64,000 bases of DNA, from contig NZ_JQNR01000003.1 of assembly GCF_000745345.1 (NCBI RefSeq), forward strand, positions 744,001 through 808,000, given 5' to 3'. The translations under genes and the position numbers were made by a program. Of the stretch, positions 8,664-18,040 are shown one piece after another; the stretch's first letter is position 1, and each line of letters opens with the position of its first letter. The notes under the pieces are model-generated. The model made no database searches. It was not told the DNA's origin and worked only from the letters and a program-made list of their open reading frames with translations. This DNA comes from Actinacidiphila yeochonensis CN732 (lineage in GTDB: Bacteria > Actinomycetota > Actinomycetes > Streptomycetales > Streptomycetaceae).

Positions 8664-9883
8664 CGGGCGGCGCCCGCCGGCAGCGTCAGGGACACGGTCA
8701 CCCCCTTGCCCACCGCGCCGGACACCTCGGCCCGGCCGCCCAACTCCGCCGCTCTGGAGCGCAGTCCGGGCAGTCCGTAGCCCGGACCGGACGCGGCGGA
8801 GGTGTCGAAGCCGCAGCCCTCGTCGCGTACCGTCACCGCCAGCTCCGCCTCCCCGTAGGCGAGGGTGAGGTGGACCGGGACGGCCGGGCCGGCGTGGCGG
8901 CGGACGTTGGCCAGCGCCTCCTGGCAGGCACGCAGGGCCACCACCTCGACGGCCGCGGGCAGGGCGCGGACGACCCCGGTGACGTCGACGGCGGCCGCCG
9001 CCCCGGACTGCTCGGCGTGCCGGGCGGCGAGCCGCCGCACCGCGTCGGGCAGCGTGCCGCCGGCCAGGTCGGCGGGCACGCCGCCGGCCACCAGGGCGCG
9101 CGCCTCGGCGAGGTTCTCCCGGGCGGTGTCGGCCATCAGTTCCAGGTGCCGCAGGGCCTGTTCGGGATCGCGGCGCACCTCCGACTGGACGGCCTGGACC
9201 AGCATCAGCAGGCTGGTGAAGCCCTGCGCGAGGGTGTCGTGGATCTCCCGGGACAGCCGCTCCCGTTCGGCCAGCGTCCCGCGCTCCGCGGACAGCCGCG
9301 CCACCTCCTCCCGGCTCGCCCGCAACTCCTCCAGGATCAGCGCGCGTTCGCTGCTCTGCTCGATGATGCGGATGATCCAGCTGCCGACCACCACGGAGAA
9401 CACCAGGGTCGCCAGTGCGGACATGGCGTTGTAGAAGAGGTCCTGTCCGGCGGGCCGCCACAGCAGCGCCCAGCCGGCGACGGGCACCGCGTTGATCACC
9501 GCGGCGGTGGCCTGCGCCGCGCGCAGCCGCAGCAGCATGAAGCACTGCGGCACCATCGCGAAGGTGCCCAGGCGCACTTCGGCGACGAGGAACGTGGCCG
9601 CCAGGAAGACCAGGACGAGCACGGTGAGGTAGCGCGCGACCTGTCTGACGCTCACCGCGGGGGCGGTCATCAGCGGCCGTCCGACGGCGGCGTACCAGGG
9701 GATGAGGAGGGCGAGGAGGGCGACGGCGGCGAGGCGGACCGGTTCTGCGGGCTTCTCGGCGGCGAGGGCGAACAGTCCGGTCGCCGCCCACGCCGCCGCG
9801 AAGTAGCAGTCCCACGGCAGGAAGGTCCGCTCCCAGACGTGGACCCCGGTCTCCCCCGCGGTCCCGCGCGCCACCGCGTTCAC
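8660..9883 (-). CDS. sensor histidine kinase (HisKA_3 type)
   Basis: 407 residues from GTG at 9883. Six predicted membrane helices fill residues ~25-175, with short loops and no extracellular sensor domain: the signal is therefore probably sensed within the membrane. A short coiled coil (residues 175-210) leads to the H-box REIHDTLAQGF with His215, then an HATPase_c domain with N-box ALANVRRHAG, DEGCGFD and GYGLPGLRSRAAELGG. Overlaps the regulator gene by four bases; 73 bases separate it from the permease upstream. Arrangement matches intramembrane-sensing kinases that monitor cell-envelope or antibiotic stress through a linked ABC transporter; this is inference from gene order. Confidence 0.94.
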   Translation of the reverse strand: MNAVARGTAGETGVHVWERTFLPWDCYFAAAWAATGLFALAAEKPAEPVRLAAVALLALLIPWYAAVGRPLMTAPAVSVRQVARYLTVLVLVFLAATFLVAEVRLGTFAMVPQCFMLLRLRAAQATAAVINAVPVAGWALLWRPAGQDLFYNAMSALATLVFSVVVGSWIIRIIEQSSERALILEELRASREEVARLSAERGTLAERERLSREIHDTLAQGFTSLLMLVQAVQSEVRRDPEQALRHLELMADTARENLAEARALVAGGVPADLAGGTLPDAVRRLAARHAEQSGAAAAVDVTGVVRALPAAVEVVALRACQEALANVRRHAGPAVPVHLTLAYGEAELAVTVRDEGCGFDTSAASGPGYGLPGLRSRAAELGGRAEVSGAVGKGVTVSLTLPAGAAR

Positions 9884-9956
9884 CGTGTCCCCGTGCCGTC
9901 GGCCGCCGGCCCCGCGCCGCCGCCGTCACCACCGCCACCGCTGTCACCGCTCCGGG

Positions 9957-10801
9957 TCACCGCTCGTCCCGGCCGCTCCACCGAAAGGTCAGCAGGCACA
10001 GCACCAGCCCTCCCACGCACCACGCCCCGAGTACCAGCGCGGTCCGCCCGTACTCCCAACTGCCCGCCGGCTCCAGCGCGGCGGCGGCCGACGGGAGGAA
10101 CACCCCGCGCAGCCCCTGGCAGAGCCACTTCAGGGGGAAGAACGCCCCGACGGTGAGCATCCAGCGTGGCACGGTGTCCACGAGGATGTAGACCCCCGAG
10201 ATGAACTCCAGTACCAGGAAGGGAAGGACGACCACCGACGTGGCGCTGCGGGCGGACTTCGGGACGCTGCTGACGGCGATGCCGAGCAGCGCGCAGCCGG
10301 TGATGCCGAGGACGAAGATCCAGCCGAAGGTGAGCCAGCCGGTGAGGCTGTCCGGCAGGTCGACGCCGTAGACGGCGGTGCCGAACGCCAGCAGCAGCGC
10401 GGTCTCCAGCAGCCCGGTGACCAGCACCAGCCAGACCTTGCCGAGGAAGTACGCGGCCGGCGGCATCGGCGTGCCGCGCAACCGCCGCAGCACGTGCTGG
10501 TCCCGCTCGATGGCGATGGACACACCCAGCGACTGGAAGCTGGTGGACATGATCCCGGAGGCGGTCATCGACGCCACGTAGTACTGGGAGGCGGTGGCAC
10601 CGGTACCTGCCATGTCGTCGCTGAAGATCGAGGCGAAGAGGAAGAGGAAGACGATCGGGAAGGCGAAGGTGAAGACCACCTGTTCACGCTGGCGGAAGAA
10701 GAGGCGCAGCTCCAGCGCGCCGCGCGAGAGGCCCAACCGCCATGCTCCCGGGAGGCGTTCACGTTGCACGTCGGCGGTATCCGGTCCGGCGCCGAGGGCG
10801 G

Positions 10802-10805
<4 letters not shown>
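9957..10805 (-). CDS. ABC-2 type transporter permease
   Basis: 282 residues from GTG at 10805, overlapping the ATPase stop (GTGA). Six membrane helices, first near residues 45-65 (VVFTFAFPIVFLFLFASIF). Conserved loop ERDQHVLRRLRGTPMPPAAYFLGKVW after helix 2 is typical of the ABC-2 (DrrB-like) family. Works with the adjacent ATPase to export a lipid, drug or peptide. Substrate unknown. Confidence 0.93.
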
Positions 10806-11734
<929 letters not shown>

Positions 11735-11826
11735 GCGGCCAGCCTGCCGCCCGGGCCGCGGTCCGGGTGTCGGCCGCCCGGGCCGACCGGTGTCCCCCGT
11801 TCGGTGGACAGCGGGCAGCCGCCGGG

Positions 11827-13751
11827 TCAGAGTGCCGCGGCTCCGAGCGTGCGCAGCCGCTGGGCGTACTGCTGGAGGGCCCACAGCTCGCCGTGCGCCG
11901 CCGCGGCCTCCGGTGCGTCGGAGGGCAGCCCCTGCGCCGCGAACCGGGCCAGCGAGGCGTGCACCTGGGCGACGCGGCGGTCGACGGCGAGCACCCGCAC
12001 CCGCACCAGCACCTCGCCCGCGTAGACCTCCGGGACCTTGTGCATGACCGGCTCGACGGCCAGTTCGGTGACCATGCCGCGCACCGTGTCGTCGGGGGCC
12101 GCCTCGCGTACCCGGGTCAGGTACTCGCCGTCGGCGAACTCCGTGCCGCCGGCCTCGGCGATGGCCCGCCGCACCGCCGCGTAGGGCGGTCCGGTGAACT
12201 CGTCCTCCCCGTAGGCGTCGAACGCGGGCGCGACCAGCGCGGGGAACTGCAGGGCCAGCTTGAGCAGTTCGCGCTCCACGCGGTGCGCGGGGCTGCGCAG
12301 GTCCAGCCGCGGGCCGCGCGGCGCCGCGGGCGCCCCGGCACCCGGCCCGGTACCCGGCCCCGCCCCGGCCGGCCGGCGCCGGTCCTGCCCGGGGGGGCGG
12401 CCGCGCCGTTGGCCCGGGCGCGGGCCAGCGCCCGCACCCGCCGGATGATGCTCTGCTCCTCGGCCTGCGAGGCCATGCCGGCCATGCCGATCAGCCGGAT
12501 CGCGTAGCGGTCGCGCAGCGCCTGGTTCTTGATCGCCGCCACCACCGGGACGGCCGCGTCCACGGCGGCCACCCGCCCCTCGTCGGTGTCGAGGTTGTAG
12601 CGGGCGACGATGGAGCGCAGCGCGAACGCGAAGAGCGGGGTGCGGCCGTCGATGAGCCGCTGGACCGCCGCGTCCCCCTCGGAGATCCGCAGCTCGCAGG
12701 GGTCCATGCCGCCGGGGGTGATCGCGATGGAGGTCTCCGCGGCGAACTTCTGGTCGTCCTCGAACGCCCGCAGCGCGGCCTTCTGGCCGGCCTCGTCGCC
12801 GTCGAAGGTGAAGACGACCTCGGCGGTGGCGTCGTCCATCAGCAGCCGCCGCAGGATCTTGATGTGGTCGCCGCCGAAGGCGGTGCCGCAGGTGGCGATG
12901 GCGGTGGTGACGCCGGCCAGGTGGCAGGCCATGACGTCGGTGTAGCCCTCGACGACGACGGCCCGGCCGGTGCGGGCGATCTCCTTCTTCGCCAGGTCGA
13001 TCCCGTACAGCACCTGGGACTTGTGGTAGAGCGGCGTCTCGGGGGTGTTGAGGTACTTCGGGCCCTGGTCGTCCTCGCGCAGCCGCCGGGCGCCGAAGCC
13101 GACGACCTCGCCGGTGATGTCGCGGATGGGCCAGATCAGCCGGCCCCGGAAGCGGTCGATCGCGCCGCCGCGGCGGCTCTCGGAGGCCAGCCCCGAGGTG
13201 ATCAGCTCCCGGTCGGTGAAGCCCTTGCCGCGCAGGTAGCGCACCAGGTGGTCCCAGCCGGCCGGGGCGTAGCCGACGCTGAAGTGCTCGGCGGCGCCCT
13301 GGTCGAAGCCGCGGCCGGCCAGGAAGACGCGGGCGATCTCGGCCTCGGCGGTCCCCAGCTGCTCGATGTAGAACGCCGCCGCCGCCTTGTGCGCCTCGAC
13401 CAGCCGGATCCGCTCGCCCTGCTGGCGGCCGGGGACGTGGCTGCCCTCCTCGTAGCGCAGGGTGATCCCGGCCTGCGCGGCCAGCCGTTCCACGGCCTCG
13501 GTGAAGGAGAGGTGGTCCACCTTCATCACGAAGCCGAGGGTGTCGCCGCCCTCCCCGCAGCCGAAGCAGTGGTAGAGGCCCTTGGAGGGGCTGACCTGGA
13601 ACGACGGGGACTTCTCGTCGTGGAAGGGGCACAGGCCCTTGAGGTTGCCGCCGCCGGCGCTGCGCAGCTGGAGGTACTCGGAGACGACGGAGTCGATCGG
13701 GACGGCGTCCCGTACCGCTCTGACGTCCTCGTCCCTGATCCGTCCCGCCAC
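11827..13751 (-). CDS. dnaG: DNA primase, reading frame broken at a homopolymer
   Basis: Makes RNA primers for DNA replication with the replicative helicase. Residues 41-65 form the CHC2 zinc site (Cys41, His44, Cys62, Cys65). The catalytic core follows, with Toprim motifs VVVEGYTDVM and FTFDGDEAGQK. The frame from ATG 13751 runs into RVRALARARANGAAAPPG and then becomes Arg/Pro nonsense ending at 12117. From the same point another frame reads HRVERELLKLALQFPALV ... LRTLGAAAL and stops at 11827, which is the helicase-binding C-terminal domain. The switch falls at seven G (12391-12397), where one extra base on that run, or two fewer, would restore ~640 residues. dnaG is essential, so an assembly or sequencing error is most likely. 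Confidence 0.9.
12391..12397. other. homopolymer at the dnaG frameshift
   Basis: Run of seven G on the plus strand (seven C in the dnaG sense). Upstream of it the dnaG frame encodes the primase core; downstream the correct C-terminal domain continues only in another frame. One missing base here explains both. Confidence 0.75.
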
Positions 13752-13930
13752 CCCAGCAGTCTACGGCCGGACCAGCGCGTCTCGGTCCGGCCGGGCCGCC
13801 GCCACCAGCACGTCGTCGACCGGACGCGTTCGGTGACGCCCCTCGGCGGGCGGCTCCCCCGGCTCCCCCGGGGCGTCCGGGCGGCGGGTGGGCCGCCCGG
13901 ACGCCCCGGGTACCGCTGGGCCCGCGGGCC

Positions 13931-16900
13931 CTACGGGAGGTTCCAGCGCTGGGCGCTGCTGCCGTTGCAGGTGTAGATCTGCAGCTGCGTGCCCGTGGTG
14001 GTGGTGCTGTTCGGGTCGTCCAGGCACTTGCCGGACTCGGGGTTGACCAGGGAGCCGTTGGCGCCCTGCTGCCACTGCTGGGCGCCGCTGCCGTTGCAGG
14101 TCCACCACTGGACCTTGGTGCCGTCGGCGGTGCCGGAGTTCGACACGTCCAGGCAGCCGCCGAGCGCCGTGACGGTGCCGTCGCCGCCGATGGTCCAGGT
14201 CTGGGCGCCGCTGCCGTTGCAGGTCCAGATCTGGACCTTGGTGCCGTTGGTGGTGCCGCTGCTGTTGTCGTCGACGCACAGGGTGGAGTCGACGCCGGAG
14301 GTGATCGGCCCGCTGACGGCCGCGGCGGCGCCGCCGAAGCCGATCGCGAAGACGTGCAGCCCGCCGGCGCTGGTGTCGGAGGGCAGCCGCACCGAGTCGG
14401 CGGTCTTTCCGGACGGCAGCGCGACCGGCGCGGTGGCGAAGACGTAGGTGGCGACCTGCTCGGAGGAGGCGCCCGTCTTGTTGCGGTAGCTGGTGGTCAG
14501 CGCGGTGGTGTCGCCGGCCGCGGGGGTGGCCTTGCCGCCGCCGAGGGTCCAGTCGGAGAAGGTCAGCTGGACGCTCTGGGTGGTGCCGTCGGTGAAGTGG
14601 ACGGTGGCGGTGCCGGTGGACGGGCCGTGGTTGGCGGCGCCGAGGAAGGCGATGGAGCCGGAGCCGGAGACGGCGACGCTCTGCCCGTTCGCCTCGTAGT
14701 TGTCCGGCTGGCCGGCGGCCGGGGTGGGCCAGGTGAACGTGGTGCCGCCCGCGGTGATCTTCGCCCCGGGGCTGGCTCCGGCCGCGGCCAGCGCCTGCGC
14801 GGAGTAGCTGTTGCCGACGCCGTCGAAGTCCGCGGCGGCCGGCGAGGCGTCGTCCGAGACGCCGACGTCGGTGTACGTCGGCGAGCCGGCGTACGACGGC
14901 GGGGCGGCGGAGGCGCCGGAGGCCCAGCCGGTGGCGGCGCTGGTGCCGAGGACGGCGGTGAACGCGCCGCCGGAGGTGAGCGCGGCGGTCGGCAGGTAGG
15001 CGTTGTTCCAGGCGGTGCCGTTCCAGGTGGCGGACTGGACGTAGGGGGCGTTGTCGGCGGCGCCCGTGCCGGTGACGGTGAGGGTCTTGCCGCTGGGCAG
15101 GGTGATCTGGGCGGTGGTGAACATCGGGCTGCCCAGGGCGAGGTCGGCGGTGCCCGGGGTCTCCGGGTACATGCCGAGCGCCGACCAGACGTACCAGGAG
15201 CTCATCTCGCCCAGGTCGTCGTTGCCGGCCAGGCCGGCCGGGCCGTTGGTCCAGATCTGGTCCTGGACCTTCCGCACCGTCGCCTGCGTCTTGTAGGGCT
15301 GGCCGACGTAGTCGTACTCCCAGGGGATGTTGAGGCTGGGCTCGTTGCCGAGGTCGGTGTAGCCGTTGGCGCCGGTGAGCGAGGACAGGTCGGTGTCCAG
15401 GAAGGTCGCGAGCTTGCTGTCACCGCCCATGGCGGTGGCCAGGCCGTGCACGTTGAAGGGCACCATCGGGGTGTACTGCCAGGAGTCGCCCTCGACGAAG
15501 TTGTTGCCGGAGGTCGGCGAGAACGAGCCGGTCCAGGCGCCGGAGGAGTCGCGCGGCTGAATGAACCCGCTCGCGCTGTTGAACAGGTTGTGCCAGTCCT
15601 GGGCGCGGGTGGCCAGCGCGCTCTGGTCGGCGGTGTCGCCCAGGGCCCCGGCGAACGCGGAGACGGCGAAGTCGGCGGAGTTGTACTCCAGCGTGGTGGA
15701 GGCCGGGCCGTAGAAGTTGCAGCAGCCGTAGGAGCCGTCGCTGGGCAGCCAGCCGATCTGTTCGAGGTAGTTCAGGCCGGGCCGGTCGTTGTTGGTGTTC
15801 CGCGCCTCGGCGAGCATGTCGGTCAGCGCGGTGGAGGTGTCGAAGCCGCGGGCGCCGAAGGCGTAGTAGTCGGCGATGATCTCGTCGGCCGGGTCGCCGA
15901 CCATGACGTACGACTCGCCGTTGTCCTCGGACCACTTGGGGAACTGGCCGGTCTGGGCGTAGTCGTCGACCATCGACTGGGCGGTGTCCGAGGCGGCCTG
16001 CGGGTCGACCAGTGCCTCCAGTTGGGCCTGGGAGCGGTAGACGTCCCAGCCGGAGTAGTTGGCGTAGGCGGCGCCGTGGCCGGAGTCGACGGTGTGGGTC
16101 TTGCCGTCGAAGCCCGGGTACTGGCCGTTGGTGTCGCTGATCACGTTCGGGTGCAGCAGCGCGTGGTAGAGGGCGGTGTAGAAGACCGTCTGCTGGTCGG
16201 AGGTGCCGCCGGCGATCTGCACCTTGCCCAGCAGGGAGTTCCAGGACGCCTGCGCGGCGCTGCGGGTGCCGTCGAAGTCCCAACCGGGGTTCTCGGCGGT
16301 CCGGTTGGCGACGGCTCCGGCGGCCGAGACGTACGAGACGCCGACCTTCGCCTGCACGACGGGGTTGGAGGTGGTGTCGAAGGTGACGTAGCCGTTGTTC
16401 GCCGCGGCGGCGGGGGCGGCGGCGCTCTTGGCGTCCTGGGCCGCGGCGCTGCCGGCCGAGGCGCCCTTGGCCGACGCGCCGGCGCTCTTGGGCGCGGCGC
16501 CGTGCAGGACGGGGTGGCCGGGCTCCTCGGCGGCGTTCTTGCCCGCCCCGGTGAGCGGGGCCGACGCCTTCGGGGTGGCGGTGGCGGCGGCGGTGCCCTG
16601 GGTGGCGAAGGGCCGGTCGAAGACCATGTCGAAGTACACGGTGTAGCTGTTGCCGGCGCCGCAGAACTTGCCGCTGGTGACCTGGCCGCTCACCTCGGTA
16701 CTGGAGACCTGGGTGAACTGCGTGCTGGAAGAGCCGTTCTGGCTGCCCGTCAGCTTGAAGACCAGGTTGGACTGGGTGCTGGACGGGAAGGTGAAGCGGG
16801 CCATGCCGCTGCGGGTCGTGGTGGTCAGCTCGGTGGTCACGCCGTTGGCCAGCTTCACCGTGTAGGCGCCGGGCGTGGCGGACTCGTTGGAGTGCGAGAA

Positions 16901-17434
16901 GCCGTCGGTCGCCGAGGTGCTGACGGCTCCGACGGTCGGCAGCACCGGGACGTCTCCGCCGGCACCGCAGCCGGGCCCGGCGATGTGGGTGAGGCTGAAG
17001 CCGGTGATCGAGGTGTCCTTGTACGCGTAGCCGCCGCCGTCCGGCCGGGACGGGGTGTCCGGGCTCCACTGCACCATGCCGAACGGCACGTCGGCGCCGG
17101 GGAAGTCGTCGGCGGCGTTGGAGGTGCCGATGAGCGGGTTGACGAGGGAGGCCGGCGCGGTCACCAGCGCCGCCGCCCGCGCCTGGGCCACCGCGGGCGC
17201 GCCCAGGCCGACGACGGCCAGGGCCGCGGCCGTCAGCGCGCCGAGCGCGCCGGTCAGGCCGGTCAGGCCGGCCGCGCGGGGCCCGCGGCGCCGCCGGGCG
17301 GCACCGGCGGCCGACGGGCGGGCCGCCGGTTCGGGGCGGGCGAAAGCCTCGGGGCGTCCCGAGGGTTCGGGTCGCCCGGAGGGCTCGGATCTCGCGAGCC
17401 GTTCGGGTCGTTGCTGTCGTGCCGGTCGCACCAT
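13931..17434 (-). CDS. secreted GH92 alpha-mannosidase with ricin-type lectin domain
   Basis: 1167 residues from ATG 17434. The N-terminus is odd: ~55 Arg/Pro/Ser/Glu/Ala-rich residues (SGRPEPSGRPEAFARPEP) before a hydrophobic signal segment (TGALGALTAAALAVVGL). GH92 begins VNPLIGTSNAADDFPGADVPFGMVQWSPDT. The (alpha/alpha)6 domain has GNEPSLNIPWEYDYVG and GNDDLGEMSSWYVWSALGMYP; family enzymes are Ca-dependent exo-alpha-mannosidases whose base is an Asp of the GNDD segment. An Ala-rich insertion of ~70 residues interrupts the N-terminal beta-sandwich. The C-terminal ~125 residues form a ricin-B trefoil with three QxW-like units. Divergent from the GH127 gene; both likely act on the same extracellular glycan. 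Confidence 0.93.
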   Translation of the reverse strand: MVRPARQQRPERLARSEPSGRPEPSGRPEAFARPEPAARPSAAGAARRRRGPRAAGLTGLTGALGALTAAALAVVGLGAPAVAQARAAALVTAPASLVNPLIGTSNAADDFPGADVPFGMVQWSPDTPSRPDGGGYAYKDTSITGFSLTHIAGPGCGAGGDVPVLPTVGAVSTSATDGFSHSNESATPGAYTVKLANGVTTELTTTTRSGMARFTFPSSTQSNLVFKLTGSQNGSSSTQFTQVSSTEVSGQVTSGKFCGAGNSYTVYFDMVFDRPFATQGTAAATATPKASAPLTGAGKNAAEEPGHPVLHGAAPKSAGASAKGASAGSAAAQDAKSAAAPAAAANNGYVTFDTTSNPVVQAKVGVSYVSAAGAVANRTAENPGWDFDGTRSAAQASWNSLLGKVQIAGGTSDQQTVFYTALYHALLHPNVISDTNGQYPGFDGKTHTVDSGHGAAYANYSGWDVYRSQAQLEALVDPQAASDTAQSMVDDYAQTGQFPKWSEDNGESYVMVGDPADEIIADYYAFGARGFDTSTALTDMLAEARNTNNDRPGLNYLEQIGWLPSDGSYGCCNFYGPASTTLEYNSADFAVSAFAGALGDTADQSALATRAQDWHNLFNSASGFIQPRDSSGAWTGSFSPTSGNNFVEGDSWQYTPMVPFNVHGLATAMGGDSKLATFLDTDLSSLTGANGYTDLGNEPSLNIPWEYDYVGQPYKTQATVRKVQDQIWTNGPAGLAGNDDLGEMSSWYVWSALGMYPETPGTADLALGSPMFTTAQITLPSGKTLTVTGTGAADNAPYVQSATWNGTAWNNAYLPTAALTSGGAFTAVLGTSAATGWASGASAAPPSYAGSPTYTDVGVSDDASPAAADFDGVGNSYSAQALAAAGASPGAKITAGGTTFTWPTPAAGQPDNYEANGQSVAVSGSGSIAFLGAANHGPSTGTATVHFTDGTTQSVQLTFSDWTLGGGKATPAAGDTTALTTSYRNKTGASSEQVATYVFATAPVALPSGKTADSVRLPSDTSAGGLHVFAIGFGGAAAAVSGPITSGVDSTLCVDDNSSGTTNGTKVQIWTCNGSGAQTWTIGGDGTVTALGGCLDVSNSGTADGTKVQWWTCNGSGAQQWQQGANGSLVNPESGKCLDDPNSTTTTGTQLQIYTCNGSSAQRWNLP

Positions 17435-17504
17435 CGGGCACCTGCCTCTGCGGGCGGACGGAGGGGGGAGCGGGCACCTGCCGGCGTCGGACAACCGCCG
17501 GACA

Positions 17505-17603
17505 ACCGCCGTCGGACCTGTTCGGACCTGTTCGGACCGTCCGGACGGCCCGGACCGTTTCGGGCCGTTTCGGACCGTCCGGGACACTCGGACCGTCCGG
17601 CTG
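17505..17603. repeat. iterated CGGACC/GGTCCG repeats in the GH92 leader
   Basis: The segment holds many copies of GTTCGGACC and GGACCGTCCGG in both orientations, which can fold into alternative hairpins. It lies between the predicted GH92 promoter and the GH92 start codon, so it is probably transcribed. Confidence 0.5.
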
Positions 17604-17636
17604 TGGATAACGATGTCGGCGCCCGGATTCGGAGTG

Positions 17637-17665
17637 ACTGTCGTACGCTGTCGCGAACCTGTCAA
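17637..17665 (-). promoter_or_regulatory. predicted sigma-70 promoter of GH92
   Basis: On the minus strand TTGACA (17665-17660), 17-base spacer, GACAGT (17642-17637). The -35 is perfect; the -10 matches three of six. It gives a ~200-base leader to the start at 17434. Confidence 0.5.
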
Positions 17666-17697
17666 CACCCCGGGGCGCCCCGGCTCCGACTTGGCCG

Positions 17698-17709
17698 GAG
17701 AGCGCTCTC
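17698..17709. promoter_or_regulatory. LacI-type operator candidate (GAGAGCGCTCTC)
   Basis: Perfect 12-base palindrome with the central CG typical of LacI-family operators. It lies 32 bases upstream of the predicted GH92 -35. Confidence 0.5.
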
Positions 17710-17899
17710 TCGCAACGGCCCCTTCCCACGTTGTAAAGCCGGACCAGCCCTCCCGTCGCCCGCCCCGCCCACCTCGGCCGGCCCACTCCACCCGGGCCCG
17801 GCGCGGCAGATCGCCCGCATCCCGGCGGGAGGCGGGTCGTGTCAGGGATCTGGACAGCGGGGGGACGAGGTGTTGTCATGCTCAGTGTCAACGCGGTTC

Positions 17900-17911
17900 T
17901 CCAACGTTGGA
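17900..17911. promoter_or_regulatory. LacI-type operator candidate (TCCAACGTTGGA)
   Basis: Perfect 12-base palindrome with central CG, 130 bases upstream of the GH127 start. Confidence 0.45.
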
Positions 17912-18040
17912 ATCCGGCCGGGAGTCCCCTCGCTCCCCCGCCCTCCGTCGCTGGAACCGTGGGAGACCCGCGTCACGCGGCTCGGAACCCCCCCACCCGC
18001 CACTCCGTCAGGGAGCGGCCCCCGAGCAGTTGGAGTCGTG

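Larger units (their letters stand above)
17435..18040. other. divergent promoter region of the glycoside hydrolase island
   Basis: About 600 bases between GH92 (minus) and GH127 (plus). It contains a GH92 promoter (17637-17665), two LacI-like palindromes (17698-17709 and 17900-17911) and a repetitive GH92 leader (17490-17605) built from CGGACC and its complement. No gene is supportable. Confidence 0.7.

Noticed and set aside
12391..12397. Programmed frameshifting in dnaG
   Set aside because: No slippery heptamer with a supporting structure was evident, and primase is not known to use it. A base-count error in the homopolymer is simpler. Kept as a minor alternative.
14354..18040. Plus-strand frame running continuously into the GH127 gene, as if the protein had 2192 residues
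   Set aside because: The upstream part is the antisense of GH92. The Tat signal MDRRSFLRGG and GGAG site fix the start at 18041.
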